NCBI RefSeq assembly: GCF_000005505.3
Contig: NC_016131.3
Span: 72,147,855 to 72,211,854 of the forward strand
DNA from: Brachypodium distachyon
Taxonomy: Eukaryota; Streptophyta; Magnoliopsida; Poales; Poaceae
Length of the DNA stretch: 64,000 nt
Reading direction: 5' to 3'
Shown here: in pieces, positions 37,571-59,321 of the stretch
How positions within the stretch are numbered: position 1 is the first letter of the stretch
How the letters are laid out: every line of letters begins with the position of its first letter
Notes under the pieces: model-generated
Told to the model about the DNA's origin: nothing
Seen by the model: only the letters and a program-made list of their open reading frames with translations
The model's database searches: none
Translations under genes and position numbers: made by a program

Positions 37571-37726
37571 CTAATCCCCTCGCCTCCCTCCTGGGCTCCT
37601 CGCTTCGCCCGGCGGAACTGCGGAAGAAGAATATCTACCCGTTTCCGCCTCCCACCGCTCTCGACAACTACAGCCCCGGAAGGAGGCCGAAACCTAGCGC
37701 CGCCGACCTCGGAAATCCCGCCAGCC

Positions 37727-41970
<4,244 letters not shown>

Positions 41971-43911
41971 ATCCCTCTCTGTCGTGCTCATTAACTTACA
42001 GTGATTTCCTAAATATACTTGTCATGTTATGCCCTTCTCATATGCGAACGTTGAAGGCTGTACTTATTTTATTATTGGGATGATACTCGTATTATCTGCC
42101 AATTATTTGCTACTTTAGCTTGCTTTTGTAATGTTATACTGGTCTTGTGGAATCATAGGCTTTAACCATTTTGTTCAGCCAAGCTGACCACAACGAAGAT
42201 TTATAATGTCTGGGGCTGGGAACATAATACTCCCAGCAAATCCACGTTAGTTAGCGTAGTAGAATAGTTGTGTGCGACAAAGATTACAATAACGTACGGT
42301 CCTTCATCATTGAGAATGGCAGAGTCTCTGGTGTCATTAGCAAGCTGAATGGTGCTTGCCAGTTGGACAGGTGGTTAAGTCCATGCCCGCGCCGTCTCTG
42401 ACTTTTGCGAAGAAATCATGGCCAGGGAACACTCGATGACATCGAGGAACAACGATGTGTTTGGCAAACATTATTTCTCGGTGAGTTTATCGAGTTCGAT
42501 GAGAAATCGGTGAAAGGCCATGCGATAGGGTTCAAATTCGACTGTCACTATAATCCACCTCTGACTTGACTGGATACCATTTGTGACGACGTCTGAGGAC
42601 ACATAAACACACGTCCGAGGACACACACCATAATTAATCTAACCAGATTATTAATTATAGATTGTGATTAGGGCCGCAATTTAACCATTAATCTAGCTCT
42701 CTTCCCCACACTATTCCAACATTAATCGAACAGCTTCATTAATCACGCGTCCAAATGTATAACCCAGCAAATTATGTTCTAATACTGAACAAATCAATAT
42801 CAATGCACATATAGGTAACAATTTCCGCTAATAAGCAATTCCAGCCACAAAAATGTAGAAAGCAATGGTTCCACAATGAGGTTATATGAATAATATGAGA
42901 AGTAATATTTGGATATACTTGATTGACACAATTGTCTAGACTTATGTCGCAGCGTCATTTGAAATTTTCTTTGAAATGGCATTTGTTCGAATATACTCTG
43001 ATTTAACTCAATCCTTCCGTTCAGACGGAACTTTGAGTCAGTTAACCATGTATCCAAAACAGGTTCAATAAGATGTCATTTCTCAAAAGAATTCAACTTT
43101 CCGATAGGATCAAATTACTCTAACATGGCACGAAACAACATCATCAGAAACAAGACCCGGCCTGCATCAATCAATTCATGCACCATAAACGTTCATAGGG
43201 TTCCATGAGTGTATGTGTCTGTACAGCGTTCTTTTAAAAAGAACCACCTATCTTTGGAAGTTCTCGTTAAATCGTTGAATCAAGAAATCATCTCCTCCAT
43301 GATGGATTAATCTATACATTATATGATCTCTTAGCGTAGAGCTACGTTTTCTTCGATCCATAATAAATGTTTGATATTTAGTACACCAACATTTTTTATG
43401 GTAACGAAGGGAGATACGAGGGAGTCTGTATAACATAAAGAAAGAAGAATAAAAATTCGATCCATGAACAGCCCCGGATCAGATCTCCTCCTGTTACAAG
43501 GCACATCGGCAAGATACCAAACTTGTAAACGGAGATTGTCCCCGTCTTTCATCCGATCCAACCACTGCTCCCTAACGAACCGTACACACCTACCTACCCA
43601 CGAGCTCGCCTTTCAGAGGCTGCCATGTGGCCCTCCCCACGGCCGTGTAGAGTCCGTACTCAATGCCACGTGGGCCACGCGCGACCCGGACCCGCATGTC
43701 ATGGAACCCGAGTAGAACTCCCTCACCGTGCACGAGTCGCAGAGGGAATCCCAAACCCCTCTTCCAAGAAAGAAGCTATAAATGCAAACTAATCCCCTCG
43801 CTGCCTCCTCACTTTGCCCGGCCGAAGAATATCTACTCGCCACCGCTCTCGACGACGACAGCCCCCGAAGGAGGCCGAAACCTAGCGCCGCCGACCTCGA
43901 ATCCGTCTGCC
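41971..43911. other. spacer between the CDC48 copies
   Basis: It holds the 3' flank of copy 1, then AT-rich sequence with no gene. From about 43005 it becomes related to the region upstream of copy 1. The last 200 bases are a clear promoter/leader duplicate: from gagtagaact at 43710 onwards it aligns with 37494 onwards, including gaatcccaaacccctcttcc. No MITE like the 36.4-kb pair is present here. Confidence 0.6.
43777..43782 (+). promoter_or_regulatory. TATA-like box of CDC48 copy 2
   Basis: tataaa lies 130-135 bases upstream of the start codon in gctataaatgcaaactaatc; the following actaatcccctcgc is shared with copy 1. Confidence 0.45.
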
Positions 43912-48245
<4,334 letters not shown>

Positions 48246-49158
48246 ACTAAACCCTCTTTGTTGTGCTCGTTAGCTTCCTGTGGTTTCGTTGATATACTGT
48301 TCATGTTACGGTCTCTTTTGTTACACGGGAGAACAATGTATCGGTATGCACTGGTAATCTTATTATCTGCCAATTGTTTGCTCTTCTGCTGCTGTTGTAT
48401 TTTGTTCTGTGAGCGTGGGAACGTAGGCTTGTTAGCCATTTGGTACAGGTAGATCGCCGACCACATGAAATATGTGTACACTTTCCCTGTTAGAACTCCT
48501 TGGACCATGTTCAGGCTTATCGGATTAGGCAGCTGGAGAGACGATACTAATCAACGCGTCCTGCCGGTTTCTCCTGCGGCCACCTGGGAAGGAAAAGCTT
48601 AACGCGTAGGACTGAATTTGTTTGCCTTAATGCACCCAGTCGATGCCCTATCGATTCTCATTGTTTGTAATTTGCCTTGTTCCGAGGCAAAAATCGTTAA
48701 CAAAATGAAGTTCCAAGCAACAGGGCTCTCTGATGACAAAACCTTATGTGTTGGTAGCCCAGACAGCCACGAGGGGTAAACAATTCAGGCGAATTTGGAG
48801 GTTTTTCATGGGTGACAGTTTCAAACTCAAGACCAAGCCATAGTTCTCATGGAAAGGGGTGTTGAGGGAGCGAATTTACATGAGCATGGTGATACGGTTC
48901 GAAAAGAATGCCGATGTACTCTTGCTAACCAATTTATAAACAGCAGACACCAATCAGGTCATGATCACACACTATTCACTGCTACAACAAAGGATAATAA
49001 TAATAACCTAATGAAAACACCATAATACACAGAAGAGATGAAAGAAAAAGACCGCGAACACGTGTTGAAACCCCATTTGCCGGAAGACATGGCATGTAGA
49101 GGAGCCAATGGCAAGACGCTCGACTGTAACATGAGTGATTTCCCGGACACCTCACACC
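48246..49158. other. convergent intergenic region
   Basis: It lies between the 3' end of CDC48 copy 2 (plus) and the 3' end of the SYP7 gene (minus). It presumably contains both polyadenylation regions. No gene or mobile element was seen. Confidence 0.5.
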
Positions 49159-51968
49159 TCATTTTTTCAGCACACTGGCATGATAAAAAAGAAGAAACAC
49201 AAAGCAGAACCATTAGCATGACTGCAAAAGAAATTGCTGCGACAACACGCAAGTAAAGAACGACGTAACAAAATTATATCTTATTTCAGCAGGTGGTCCA
49301 AATCCAAGGTAGGTAGTAAAAAGATGGAAGAAGATGTTCATGCAGAGTGGTTTACGGAGAAAATGTAAGTTTCTTAGGAAGGAGAATACTTACTTGTAAA
49401 GGTAGGCAGCAATACCAAGTATGACACAGAGCAGGACGATGTCGACGCAGAAGTTACGACTGGATCTCATCTGTTAACAAGCCGAGAGAGAAAACAGGTG
49501 CATATTAGCTCACCAGACTACCGAAGCATAAGTCAAAGGAAAGCACCAAGAGAAAGATAGACTTTTACCTGGAGAATAGTCTGTTTTAGTCTCACATTGG
49601 TATTCTTCAGATCTGCATTTGCTATGTCCACCTACATTCATCGTTTTACCACAAATTAAGCACTGCTGAGATGATTGATGGATGGAAGAACAAACTAGTG
49701 GTCGCAAGAGAACCAACCTTGTGGTCCATTTCATCCATCAAAGGAACTTGCCGATCCAATTCCTGATTGATCACAAGAGTTTAGTACAGTACTCAGAATC
49801 ATCATATAACTTGAATAGAAGCACATCACGCAACCTCATTCATATCAGATGCCATGTTTTTCAGAGTTGCTAGCCCTTCACCAATAACGTCCAAACCTTC
49901 ATCCTGCAGAATATTATTGCCAAACGCAGGTCTTGTTACATGGAAGTTCCCACAACCAGTGGAAGAAGAAAATAAAACAGAATAACAAAATTAGTTGAGT
50001 GAATCAAATTTTTTTACCTGTTTCATTCTACGCATCTCATATTCCTGGCGAAACTTATTTGATTCTTCTGTTCCCTTAAAGTACTCATCGTCAAAGTTGC
50101 CATCTGCACGCATTGAGGGGACAAAAAGGTTTAGCTTGTGACCTCAAAAGGACAACAGAAATTTTAAGAAGTGCATCTAACAGGCTCATGGCAAAGGTGA
50201 TGAGCAAACAAACACAACATCCATTTCTCAAAACAAATTTAGGCATGGTGACAAGCATGCTCAATCCAAATTTATAATGGCAATACATTTGTCAACCTAA
50301 TGCTAATATAGAAAGCAGAGGTGAGTTCTACAGCAATGGAGGACCTTATGCACTTGGAAACTCCAGTTGACCAATTTTTGCACAGAACAATGTTGACCTT
50401 AAGGTGAGGAGACACTCACGGAAGCAAATTTGTAAATCGGCCCACGTGTAAATGAAATTACAACCTTAACATTTGGATCCCTTCAAGAATTGGAGAGCTA
50501 AACCTTTAAACCGGCATGTTAGTTATGAAGCTGCTTAGTGTCAATCTGAACAGGCAATGAATAAGGGGGAAATGTGCCTAGATGTTTCCAACTAAGAAGC
50601 CAATGTACAAAATGAAGCTGCTTAGTGTTGATCTGAACAGGCAATGCATAAGGGGGGAATGGAACTTGCCTAGATCTTTCCAACTAAGAAGCCAATGCAT
50701 AACTAATGACCTAGGTGATATAATGAGATGGTCACTAACCAGAAGTAGAGTCAAACTTGATGCCTCCACCAGTACGGGACCCAGAGGCTCCTCCCCAAGT
50801 TCCATTTTTCTTTGTCGCAGTAGCACTACCGTCTGGTATTGATTGTATTCTGTCAGGTAAGGCGGCAACCAGATCAGTACGGGTGGCAAGTTCCTCTCTT
50901 GTGAGCCCTTTGACCTGTTACAGGAAATGTTAAAAAAAGTCTTCAGACTCTTTTATTCACAAATCATACAAAAACAGAGCGCAAATTCTAAATCGCCTGT
51001 TCACCCAAAAGAAATATCTAACTGGGCATAGTTCTAGGCTACCCAAATTATGCATAACATAAAAATGAACCATGTAGAGGCATAGCTGAAAGAAACCAAA
51101 AGTAGAACATAAAACCAGCTAGGTCATGCGCAGTTCTAACTTGCAGAAGGGCATATGATGTCATACCCAAATATGCCGGTGATACTTGAATGTTAAGTCG
51201 AAAGAAAAAGGGACAAGTACAGACAACATACACTACTGGACAACAGCAGCAAAAGATTGAATTGCTTGATATCAACACAACATGATTTATCTAACTCGAA
51301 TAAATAGATATGCATTTTTAAAAATGGCATGCAACCACAGGCGATGGTGAGACTCCATATGATATGATGATATATGGTGGTCATATGCGAAGAACTGGGC
51401 ATCGATGGACATAAGCCTAGACATCATCAAATACCAACAAACAAATGAAAGTACATTGCAACCTACGAGACCTATAACTTCTCCTACATCTGGTCAGATT
51501 TAACCCAAACAATCAGCACGGAGACATTATCCTACCAATACTACGAAACTCGGAGATGGCAGACAGTATAGAGATCGGCGAACCTTCTTCAACGCGAGGC
51601 GCTGCAGCTTGGGCAGGTCCTCCTCGAGGAGCTTGGCCTTGGTGCGGCGGATCTCGGCGTTGAGTGCGACCACCGCGGCCCGGTTCTTCTCCTGCTTCGC
51701 CAACTCCGCTTTCTGCGACGGCGGCCAACAACCGATCAGATTCAGATCGAAAGAGGGGCCGGACCCCGGCTGCTGGAGAGCGGCGGGGAGGGAGTGGAGT
51801 AGAGCGCGGTACCTCGACGCACTGGGAGATGTAGGCATCGACGGATCCGTAGAGGCGGGCGAAGGGGTCCTCGCCGGCGACGTTGGCACCGTTGAGCTTC
51901 TCGGCATCGTACTTGTCGTACTTCTGGCAGATGGAGTCCACCCGCGTCAGGATGTCGATCACCGTCAT
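49159..51968 (-). CDS. SYP71: SYP7-type Qc-SNARE (SYP71-like)
   Basis: Tail-anchored SNARE of the plant-specific SYP7 group, which works in membrane fusion at the ER, plasma membrane and cell plate. Nine minus-strand exons: 51813-51968, 51584-51712, 50740-50914, 50018-50103, 49835-49903, 49718-49762, 49569-49631, 49394-49470 and 49159-49174, giving 271 residues. The N-terminus reads MTVIDILTRVDSICQKYDKYD. A helical region follows (AEIRRTKAKLLEEDLPKLQR), then the SNARE helix over exons 4-7 (RRMKQDEGLDVIGEGL, LKNMASDMNEELDRQ, DIANADLKNTNVRLKQ). The membrane anchor is DIVLLCVILGIAAYLY. The last exon is only 16 bases and encodes the end of NVLKK. It is supported by a perfect GTAAGT donor, a CAG acceptor, the correct phase, and the NVLK ending I recall for Arabidopsis SYP71. 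If intron 8 is kept, translation stops at 49390 with YLYK. Confidence 0.94.
50527..50700. repeat. 87-bp tandem duplication in intron 3 of SYP7
   Basis: The segment starting gaagctgcttagtgt at 50527 repeats at 50614. Copies share ctgaacaggcaatg, ataaggggg, gcctagat and tttccaactaagaagccaat, with a few substitutions and small indels. Confidence 0.92.
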
Positions 51969-52835
51969 CTTGGCGGCCCGGTCTCTCCCGTCCCGTCCCC
52001 GGCGAAACGAGATCGAGAGGAAGCAACCGCTAGCTGCTGCCGGCCGCTCTCCCCGACGAGCTCGGAACCGCCGCCGCGCTCCCCGTCGAGCAAGACACCG
52101 ACCCGCCGGAGCGCAACACCTCCCGATAACCTCTGTTCCTGTCTAGTCTGTCTGTGGACTCCCTCACCGACCAGTGTTTCGAGTGGTTCGACCGAACCAG
52201 ATAGGTTATATTCGTCCCAAAAAACATGTGGGCTCACTGTCAAAAAAAAATGTGGGCTCGAATTGAAAATGGCTTTTTTTTTTTCCAAAACATGGCATTT
52301 TCGTCTATTCAAAATGAAATGCTTGTTATTTTGTACTATTTCCGTCTCATATTAAGTATGTCGCTGTCAGAAACCTGCGGCATTTTGTCAAATTTCTAAA
52401 CAAGATTTGTCCGAGATTACTGCTCCAGCCAGGGAAGGAGATTACAGATAAACCAAAGACTTTTGTGTGTCCTTGTATAGCCAACCAACCCAAAATTGTC
52501 CCCTAGCTAGATATCGATTACTAACATTATAATACTTGCATTTAATATAATTCTCACCTTCGCACATCTGTAAATTCCTTGTTCTCATGTCCCCGAGCCG
52601 TCTAACGAGTTAGGCCGAGTAGTGACAAGAATGTGTGCTAAAATCACGTCATTTCACGTGCAATCGGAGAGCACACGCGGCTCTGGAGCGAAGGCGCATT
52701 CCTATTTTAACACTCAGCTGTCAAAATTCTGCTGTGCTCATGACAGCACGAAATGAGCACGTTAACAGAGTGTATGTATGCTACAACAATTGAGCCAAAA
52801 CGTACAAAATTTTGCTCTGGCACTAGCCCAAGCGC
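51969..52835. other. intergenic between SYP7 and UTP12
   Basis: Promoter and leader of the SYP7 gene (GC-rich up to about 52140), then AT-rich sequence with the 3' flank of UTP12. A half MITE end (atttccgtctcatattaagt) is at 52340-52359 without a matching partner. Confidence 0.5.
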
Positions 52836-55800
52836 TCAGCTCTGCGTGGACGCTTTCGGTTTCTTCTTTTTCCTCCTCTCGGTCCCGTCCGACCTATCTG
52901 ACCGCTTCGATTGCTCCTGCCTGATCTCCATGAGCTTCGCCTTGGCGTCTCGGAACGGCGCATCCGATCTCATGGCCAACAGTTCCTACAAGGATGTAGG
53001 TGCAAATTTGTTCAAACAAATCTCCAACGTCGAGACCCTGTTGTTCCTAAAATGTCAAAAGAAGGTGTAGTCTTACTTTTATGTGATCCATGGCGGCCAG
53101 ATTGAAACCTATAGTATCCTTGCAGCCCTGGAGGAGGAAAATCGAACAAGGACATGATCAGATTGCTGCAAAGCTATTTGTTGAAAGAGATGACTACAAG
53201 TTTTACCTTTACTCTGCCGTAAAGGATGCCCTTCAGTTCTGTCAATATGGATCTTGCCGCTGGTGTACTAGTTAACTGGTTATGATGTGTTTGAAGCAGA
53301 ACTAGGCAAACCCTACAGGTGAGCTCCACCTGCTAGGTTGTGGAAAGATATCAGACCAAGTTACTGAAAGTAAGTCAGAAAGTAAAGAATACTGCAGGAC
53401 TTTAGAGAACAAATAAGATTGTAGATTATTTGTTGAATGTCTACAGATGGTTACATGACCTTCAGAGTTCAGACAACAGTAACAAACTATGGCATGCATG
53501 TGTCTCCTGGACAACAATAGAGGACAGCAGGAATATGAAATGCTATGTTTATAAGGTTAAAACAACATAAGTAGAAGTAGAAAGAAGAGTATTTGGTATG
53601 CATATGGGAGTATCAGAAATTGAGCATACAAACAGGAGTATCAGGCTGGATCATTTTACCTTCAAAGGAATCAGAGACCACTCCTTCAAGTAAGCCATGA
53701 GCTTTAATGCATCTGAGAATGGCAATGACTGTTCCAAGGGTGAATATGAAAACATTAATTAATATGTTATCAACTGATAAATGGTATGCAAAATAATGGC
53801 AGACCTTTGGAGTTACAAATTGATGATTAAGCATAAGTTATAAGCACCTATATTGACAGTTTGACCGTATCTTTTGTACGTTTGACATGTTTAATTTTAA
53901 TTATAACAAGACCATGAACACACATGAGAGAAATTTAACTTTCTTTCGTTATAAAGGTCACACTAAGGATTGTTGTATCATAGATAAGTCTACTACATAA
54001 TGACTGCTGCTTTTGGTGCACTAAAATAACTGGTGAGACTTCAACAAAAAAAAAGGTGAAGATAAACTAAAGAAATTATGCAGCTTATTGCACTAGTACT
54101 AAAAAAACTTACGAGGAGGGCTTGTTCCAAGTCATTTGGGCGGACATTTGAAACTGCATTCAGAACATAATCGGATGGTGACTGCCCTTGCATTATAACA
54201 TTAGGTTGCGATTTAGCTCGCTCAGCGTTGCTTTGCTCTTCCTGTCAATTAGAGAACATACAACCAAGTTAACGACAATGTTCAATTTGGTGACTCGATG
54301 TTTGTTAGTGCACTTAAATAATACCTTGAGCTCATTTAGGCGCTTTTCTTCTTCCTCAGCAGTGTCAAGAGCGTCAATAATTGCATCAGCAGCAGTTATT
54401 GTCTCTTTTGTTTTCCTACCAGGAACACCCACAGAACCCTCATCGGGAGCATCATCTTTCTGCCCATGCCTATGTTCGATTGCATTGTCTAGATCGGCCT
54501 CAAAAGTTTCCTCTAATCTTTTCTCCCTCTCTTCCTGCATTTTTTAAGTTTTGCTGGGCATGAGGGGTTGAGAACTAAAGACATATAATTGGCATGATAG
54601 AACAAAACAAAAGTACAGGCATGAGGAGCAAATATTCAACAATAGAACTTAGAATACCTCAATGAAAAGTTGTTCTTCAGTACGATCCCAACGCCGAATA
54701 GAACGATCATGTGAGCCAGTTACAATAAAATCACCACGACTGCTAATCGCAAGGCACCAAACTTCAGCATGGTGCCCCTCAAGTGTTAACAACAACTCGA
54801 ATTTATCAGCATCCCAGTACTTGACAGTGCGGTCTTTCCCCACACTGAACATATAATGAGTTCTATAAACAAACTTAACATCCATCACGCTGCATTGAAA
54901 ACATCGAAGAAAGGTGTAAGGGTTCTGCCAATATTTGGAGCACAAGATAAAACCAAGGACGAGAAAGTACCTATCTGTATGAGCAAAGATAGATTTATGG
55001 CAGTCACCGAAATCCATGCCCCAAATCTTCAGATTTTTGTCTGCTGAACCAGTAACTATTAGAGCTCCATCAGACGATATGTCCATGCAGAGAACTGGAA
55101 GCTTGTGGCCATAAAGGGAAAGACAAAACTTTAGTGTGTCCACAAAGAAGACCTGCACGCACATATATATTATTAGGGGCAAGCAATGATTGAAGTCAGA
55201 ACTTGTTTCTAGATTGCTTTTCTCTGGCTACAAGTTTGCAGGATGCCGATTGGCATATACTGGGGATATCGTGAAAAGTTGAGATCTTGCGTAACATTTT
55301 GGATTCATGGACTATAGCCTCTATCAGATCAATGCTAACACATGAGAACTGATACACGCATTTTCCTCGGAAATCACTGCACTGGCAGGAGGAATTATCT
55401 AATAAAGCACATAACAAGCATAATTTAGCTGTTCAGGTACAACAATTGACATGGACACCTTGACAGCATGTCTTCTTTCTCTTGCTTGAAGCTAATGCAG
55501 AAGTTGTGCTCTAAATAGAACACACGAATCTCGACAGAATTTTTCAATCCAGCATGTTGTCATTTACATTGCCTTTCTTTCTTACATTGTTGTATAGGGC
55601 AATGGCAATTAGTAACATGGATGAACAAAAAAATAACATAAATATGCAGAAAATAAAAACAGCTGTCCAAGACATATTTTGAAAAACAAAAGTGTCACAG
55701 TAATATTTAGAAGAGAACAATGAATCCCCACAACCGCAAGCATGGGAATGTCTCTGCTTGAATGCGCTGGCACACTGAAAAGTGCAAGCTAACAAATATT

Positions 55801-58377
55801 CTCATACGTGTACATTGACTGTACTTGATAGTTGATACCATGCTTTGCAACTATGAACTACTATGGTTAAAATACATCGATTATAAACATTTCCAGTCAA
55901 AATTAAATTATTTGCTAAAGAGAAAAGGTATGGTTTTCAGGGGAGATGCTCAAACCAGGTAGTGATGAGTTTAAGAATACAACCTTCACTGTGCAATCCA
56001 AAAGAGCAACGGCAATATGCTTTCCAGTTGGACCAATGGACACTGCAAGGACATCATCGTTCATTTTCAAGGTTCTCACATTTGTTACACTCAGGTGCTT
56101 AGAGTCCTGGAACAAAATGAAATACATTACAAATCTATGCAGATAAATTTTAAGGCCTATGTGGAAGAAAATTCATAGGTAAAAGTCCAATCCACTTTGA
56201 AATCTAGACAAAGAAATCACCATTGCAATTAAGAAATGAGAACGAAATAAGCAATAACGCATTGCACGAAATTATTTTCGGATGAAACTTATTTTTTAAG
56301 CTTTTACGAAGCTACTCAAGAAAGGGAAGCCTTCAACTCAGTTAGTTCATTGATTGATAGAAGTTGATAATAACATATCCGTGTGAAAAACAGAGGCAAA
56401 AATAAACATGTGGCTATATATTTTAGCAACTTAATAAGAAAATTAGTGATGGCATGTCTTCATGTGGACAATTGATTTCATAAAACTGGAGGTGAACAAA
56501 AATGCACAATCAAACAAGAGAAAAAAAATGTTGCTTTTTCTTGGAAGGTAATTCATGAGGAAGGTTCCCAATTACTTAAAGAGATTCCAGAAAGAACAGA
56601 CAATACGACTTACCGTATCAGATTTCTGCACCAATTGGTATTCCCAGAACTTCACATCATGATCAGCACTCCCAGTGACGAAACCCCGTGCACTAACAGT
56701 TCCATCCTCATCTGGGATGAGTACAATCGACCGTATGGAACCAGCATGAGCTTCTATTACATCAATTGAGTTACCACTGTTGATATCAATAATCTCCAGA
56801 GTACCACTCTTTGTACCAATAAGGCCGTACCGATTCCCGGGAACAAATGCACTGCACAACCCATAATCAGAGTCAATGGTTCGAAGACAGTCCCCGGTAC
56901 TAGGATTCCAAATTTTCACAGCATTGTGACTTGTTGACATCAAGAGGTTGTCCTCTGAGTTAAGCGCGAGACTCCTAATGTCAGAACGATGCCCGTGTAT
57001 CTCAATTGAGTGCGTCTTAGAGACCTTCTCGTTATCCACTGAGTATGTCTCGAGCACATTATTGTTCAGAGATAAAGACAAAGACGCAAGGCAGCCTTTT
57101 GGTGGGTTGCTTGGAGAAAATGCAACAGAGCAAATTTTCTTGCTCGCACGCAAAACTTGGAGAAGCTTAAATACATCAGTGACGACAACAGTGGGATTCT
57201 GCGAATCTTGAGCTGGCAAAGGATCTATAACAGTACCATTCCCTTCTGCAGTCACAGCTTTTGCCAAAGCCTTCTCCTTCTTCCTGTGCATCCGCCTCTT
57301 GGCCTTTCGTATCGCCTCTGTTTCATCAAGAATCCGATAAATATCTGCAGTTTTCCCTGCCACCTGGCACGCTACAAGGCTGCCGTCCTTATTAAACCTA
57401 ATGGTCTGAACCCTTTCTTTGGTCTGCCTCGGAATCTCGCCAAATAGCTTCAGCACATCCCACTTGTTCCAATCTTCACCGTCTTCAGCTGATTGCCTGA
57501 CTCTAAACACCCGTAGCTCTGGATCAGCCGACCCAGACACCAAAAACTTCTCGCTGGGATCAACATCCATCGACCATACCTCACTGTGGTGGCCACCTAC
57601 AATCTGAAGGCAGTGCTGCGTGTCGAGGTCCCAGACCCGGATGAACTTGTCCTTGGAGCAGGTCGCTAGCTTCTTGCCCGAATCCAGGAACAACAAATCC
57701 GTTACCTACAGTAAGCAATTCCCAAATTAGCATTATTAGGATACGCCAGCGAATGGAGACAGAGAGGGAGAGAGGCGTGGAACCGTAGCATACCTGATCA
57801 CGGTGGCCACGGAGTCTGAAGAGGCCGGCCTGTGCAACGACGTCCCAGAGGATGACATCACAGTCTTTGCTACCGGAGGCAAGCACGGCACCCGAGGGAC
57901 TGAAGCGGAGGGCGGAAGCAGCAGAGCGGTGGCCATGGAGCGTCGCCTCGCAGGCCCCAGTCTCCGCGTCCCACAGCCTGATGCTCCCATCCGCATGGCC
58001 ACTCGCAATCTAAACAAACCAACCAATACAGCACAAAAAAGAGTCAAGCCAACTCTGAACGTGGGAAGCAGCAAACATAAAGGGGATGAAATTAAAAGCA
58101 AGGCGGGTGACGGGGTCATCAGCAGTAGTACCGAGGAAGCGGAGGCGGAGGCGGCGGAGGGGGAGGACGCGATGCAGGAGACGGCGAGTGAGGGGGAGGA
58201 GGAAGCAGGGGTGAAGATGGAGGAAGGGAGGCCGCGCTTGGGGTCCCAGGCGGCGAAGCGATCGAGGGCGGCGGCGAGGAGGCGGCGGCCGGAGGGGTCG
58301 TAGACGACGTTGGACTCCGGGGAGGCGACCACGCCGAAGGATATGGCCGGCTCGTAGCGGAGGTAGGCCTTCACCAT
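52836..58377 (-). CDS. UTP12: U3 snoRNP WD40 protein UTP12 / WDR3 (DIP2)
   Basis: Component of the UTP-B part of the small-subunit processome, needed for 18S rRNA maturation in the nucleolus. Twelve minus-strand exons: 58132-58377, 57794-58009, 56614-57705, 55984-56106, 54971-55152, 54658-54889, 54325-54534, 54113-54241, 53660-53728, 53207-53329, 53077-53127 and 52836-52985, giving 940 residues, the length expected for WDR3. It starts [20 protein letters not shown], as in the plant family. Many WD40 repeats are visible ([71 protein letters not shown]), forming two propellers. A charged coiled segment ([19 protein letters not shown]) precedes the C-terminal Utp12 domain ([34 protein letters not shown]). 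The tail is basic ([10 protein letters not shown]), fitting nucleolar retention. A telo-box lies in the leader. Confidence 0.96.
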
Positions 58378-59321
58378 GGCGGCCGGGCGGCGCCGGCGGC
58401 GTGAGAGGGCGAAGCGGGTGGTTTTGCACCTGGGAGTTAGGGTTTATGAGGGCGGGCGCGGAGAGACTGGGAGAGATTCACGCTGTTGAGGCTTTTAAAA
58501 GGATCTCAAGCTTTCAAAATTTTGTTTATTTGATTTTGATGCTCTATAAGCTAAAAACTCATAATTTTTTCTTCAAAAAATGCATCGGCTAGTTTATCCA
58601 CTCGGCGATTATGTGTTGTTTAGTCATCATACATGAAAAATACTAGCAAACACGATTATAACTTGGAAATTTAATTTGAAAAATATGACTGAGATTGATA
58701 TGAAGTTAGACAGCTTATGAACAGATGCTCAGCTACAATGATTATTTATAACATAATACTCCGTAATAAAAAATGCATAGTTCTTGTTTTGAATTTATCG
58801 TGAGTTCACCTATGCCGATTGGTCGATTGTATGGCCTTTTCTATTGTGTTTTTAGTTTGCGCTACAAACTACTCCGTATAATAAAGCATAATGCTAGTAT
58901 GCAAATTGTTTAAAGTTGAGTCATGTTTACCAACCACTTTCTTTGCGAGATCTTCAAGTCGGGTCAAAACAAAACTTAAGATCTTCGAAAACAAACTTAA
59001 GATGGACCGCGGGGGTTAAACGGAAAATTCCATCGTCCTAAAATTGTGACCCTGCCATGGCTCAGCTGCCACATTGGCTGATTTACATCCAAACTTATCA
59101 ATTTGGACTAAACTAAACCACCGCGCCAAGTTTAAGGTCTCCCAAAAAAGTCCTTGTTTCAAAATGGCTTTTATGGAATCAGTTTGGAAATGTTTTGAAT
59201 ATAAAGTTTTGAGAATGAAAATCAGCGAAGATAGATAATCCCCCATCTGCAAAGCAGAGCAGCACCCAGCAAACAAATCCTCTCCCCACTCCTCATCTCG
59301 CTCCGAACCCCCGGCACCAAG
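58378..59321. other. divergent promoter region of UTP12 and the GNAT gene
   Basis: A 944-bp spacer serving both genes, which point away from each other. The side near UTP12 is GC-rich leader, the middle is AT-rich with two stray actccgta words (about 58761 and 58871), and the right 100 bases are the GNAT leader. No gene was seen. Confidence 0.55.
58438..58445 (-). promoter_or_regulatory. telo-box in the UTP12 leader
   Basis: The plus strand reads TAGGGTTT, so the minus strand, the coding strand for UTP12, reads AAACCCTA, 61-68 bases before the start codon. Telo-boxes are typical of plant ribosome-biogenesis genes, in line with the function of UTP12. Confidence 0.55.

Larger units (their letters stand above)
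35572..37726. other. intergenic, CDC48 copy 1 upstream region
   Basis: It contains the RABF1 3' flank, then sequence from about 36060 that resembles the region upstream of CDC48 copy 2 (shared words agaattcaactttc and agaatcaaatt/aggatcaaatt, at about 36200 and 43090). Two nested MITEs sit at 36427-36771. From about 37440 the promoter and leader match those of copy 2. Confidence 0.6.

Noticed and set aside
52340..52359. Single Stowaway-like end
   Set aside because: No inverted partner was found nearby, so it is at most a remnant.
58755..58885. Two short actccgta words in the UTP12-GNAT spacer
   Set aside because: Too short and not clearly inverted; not enough for a MITE call.
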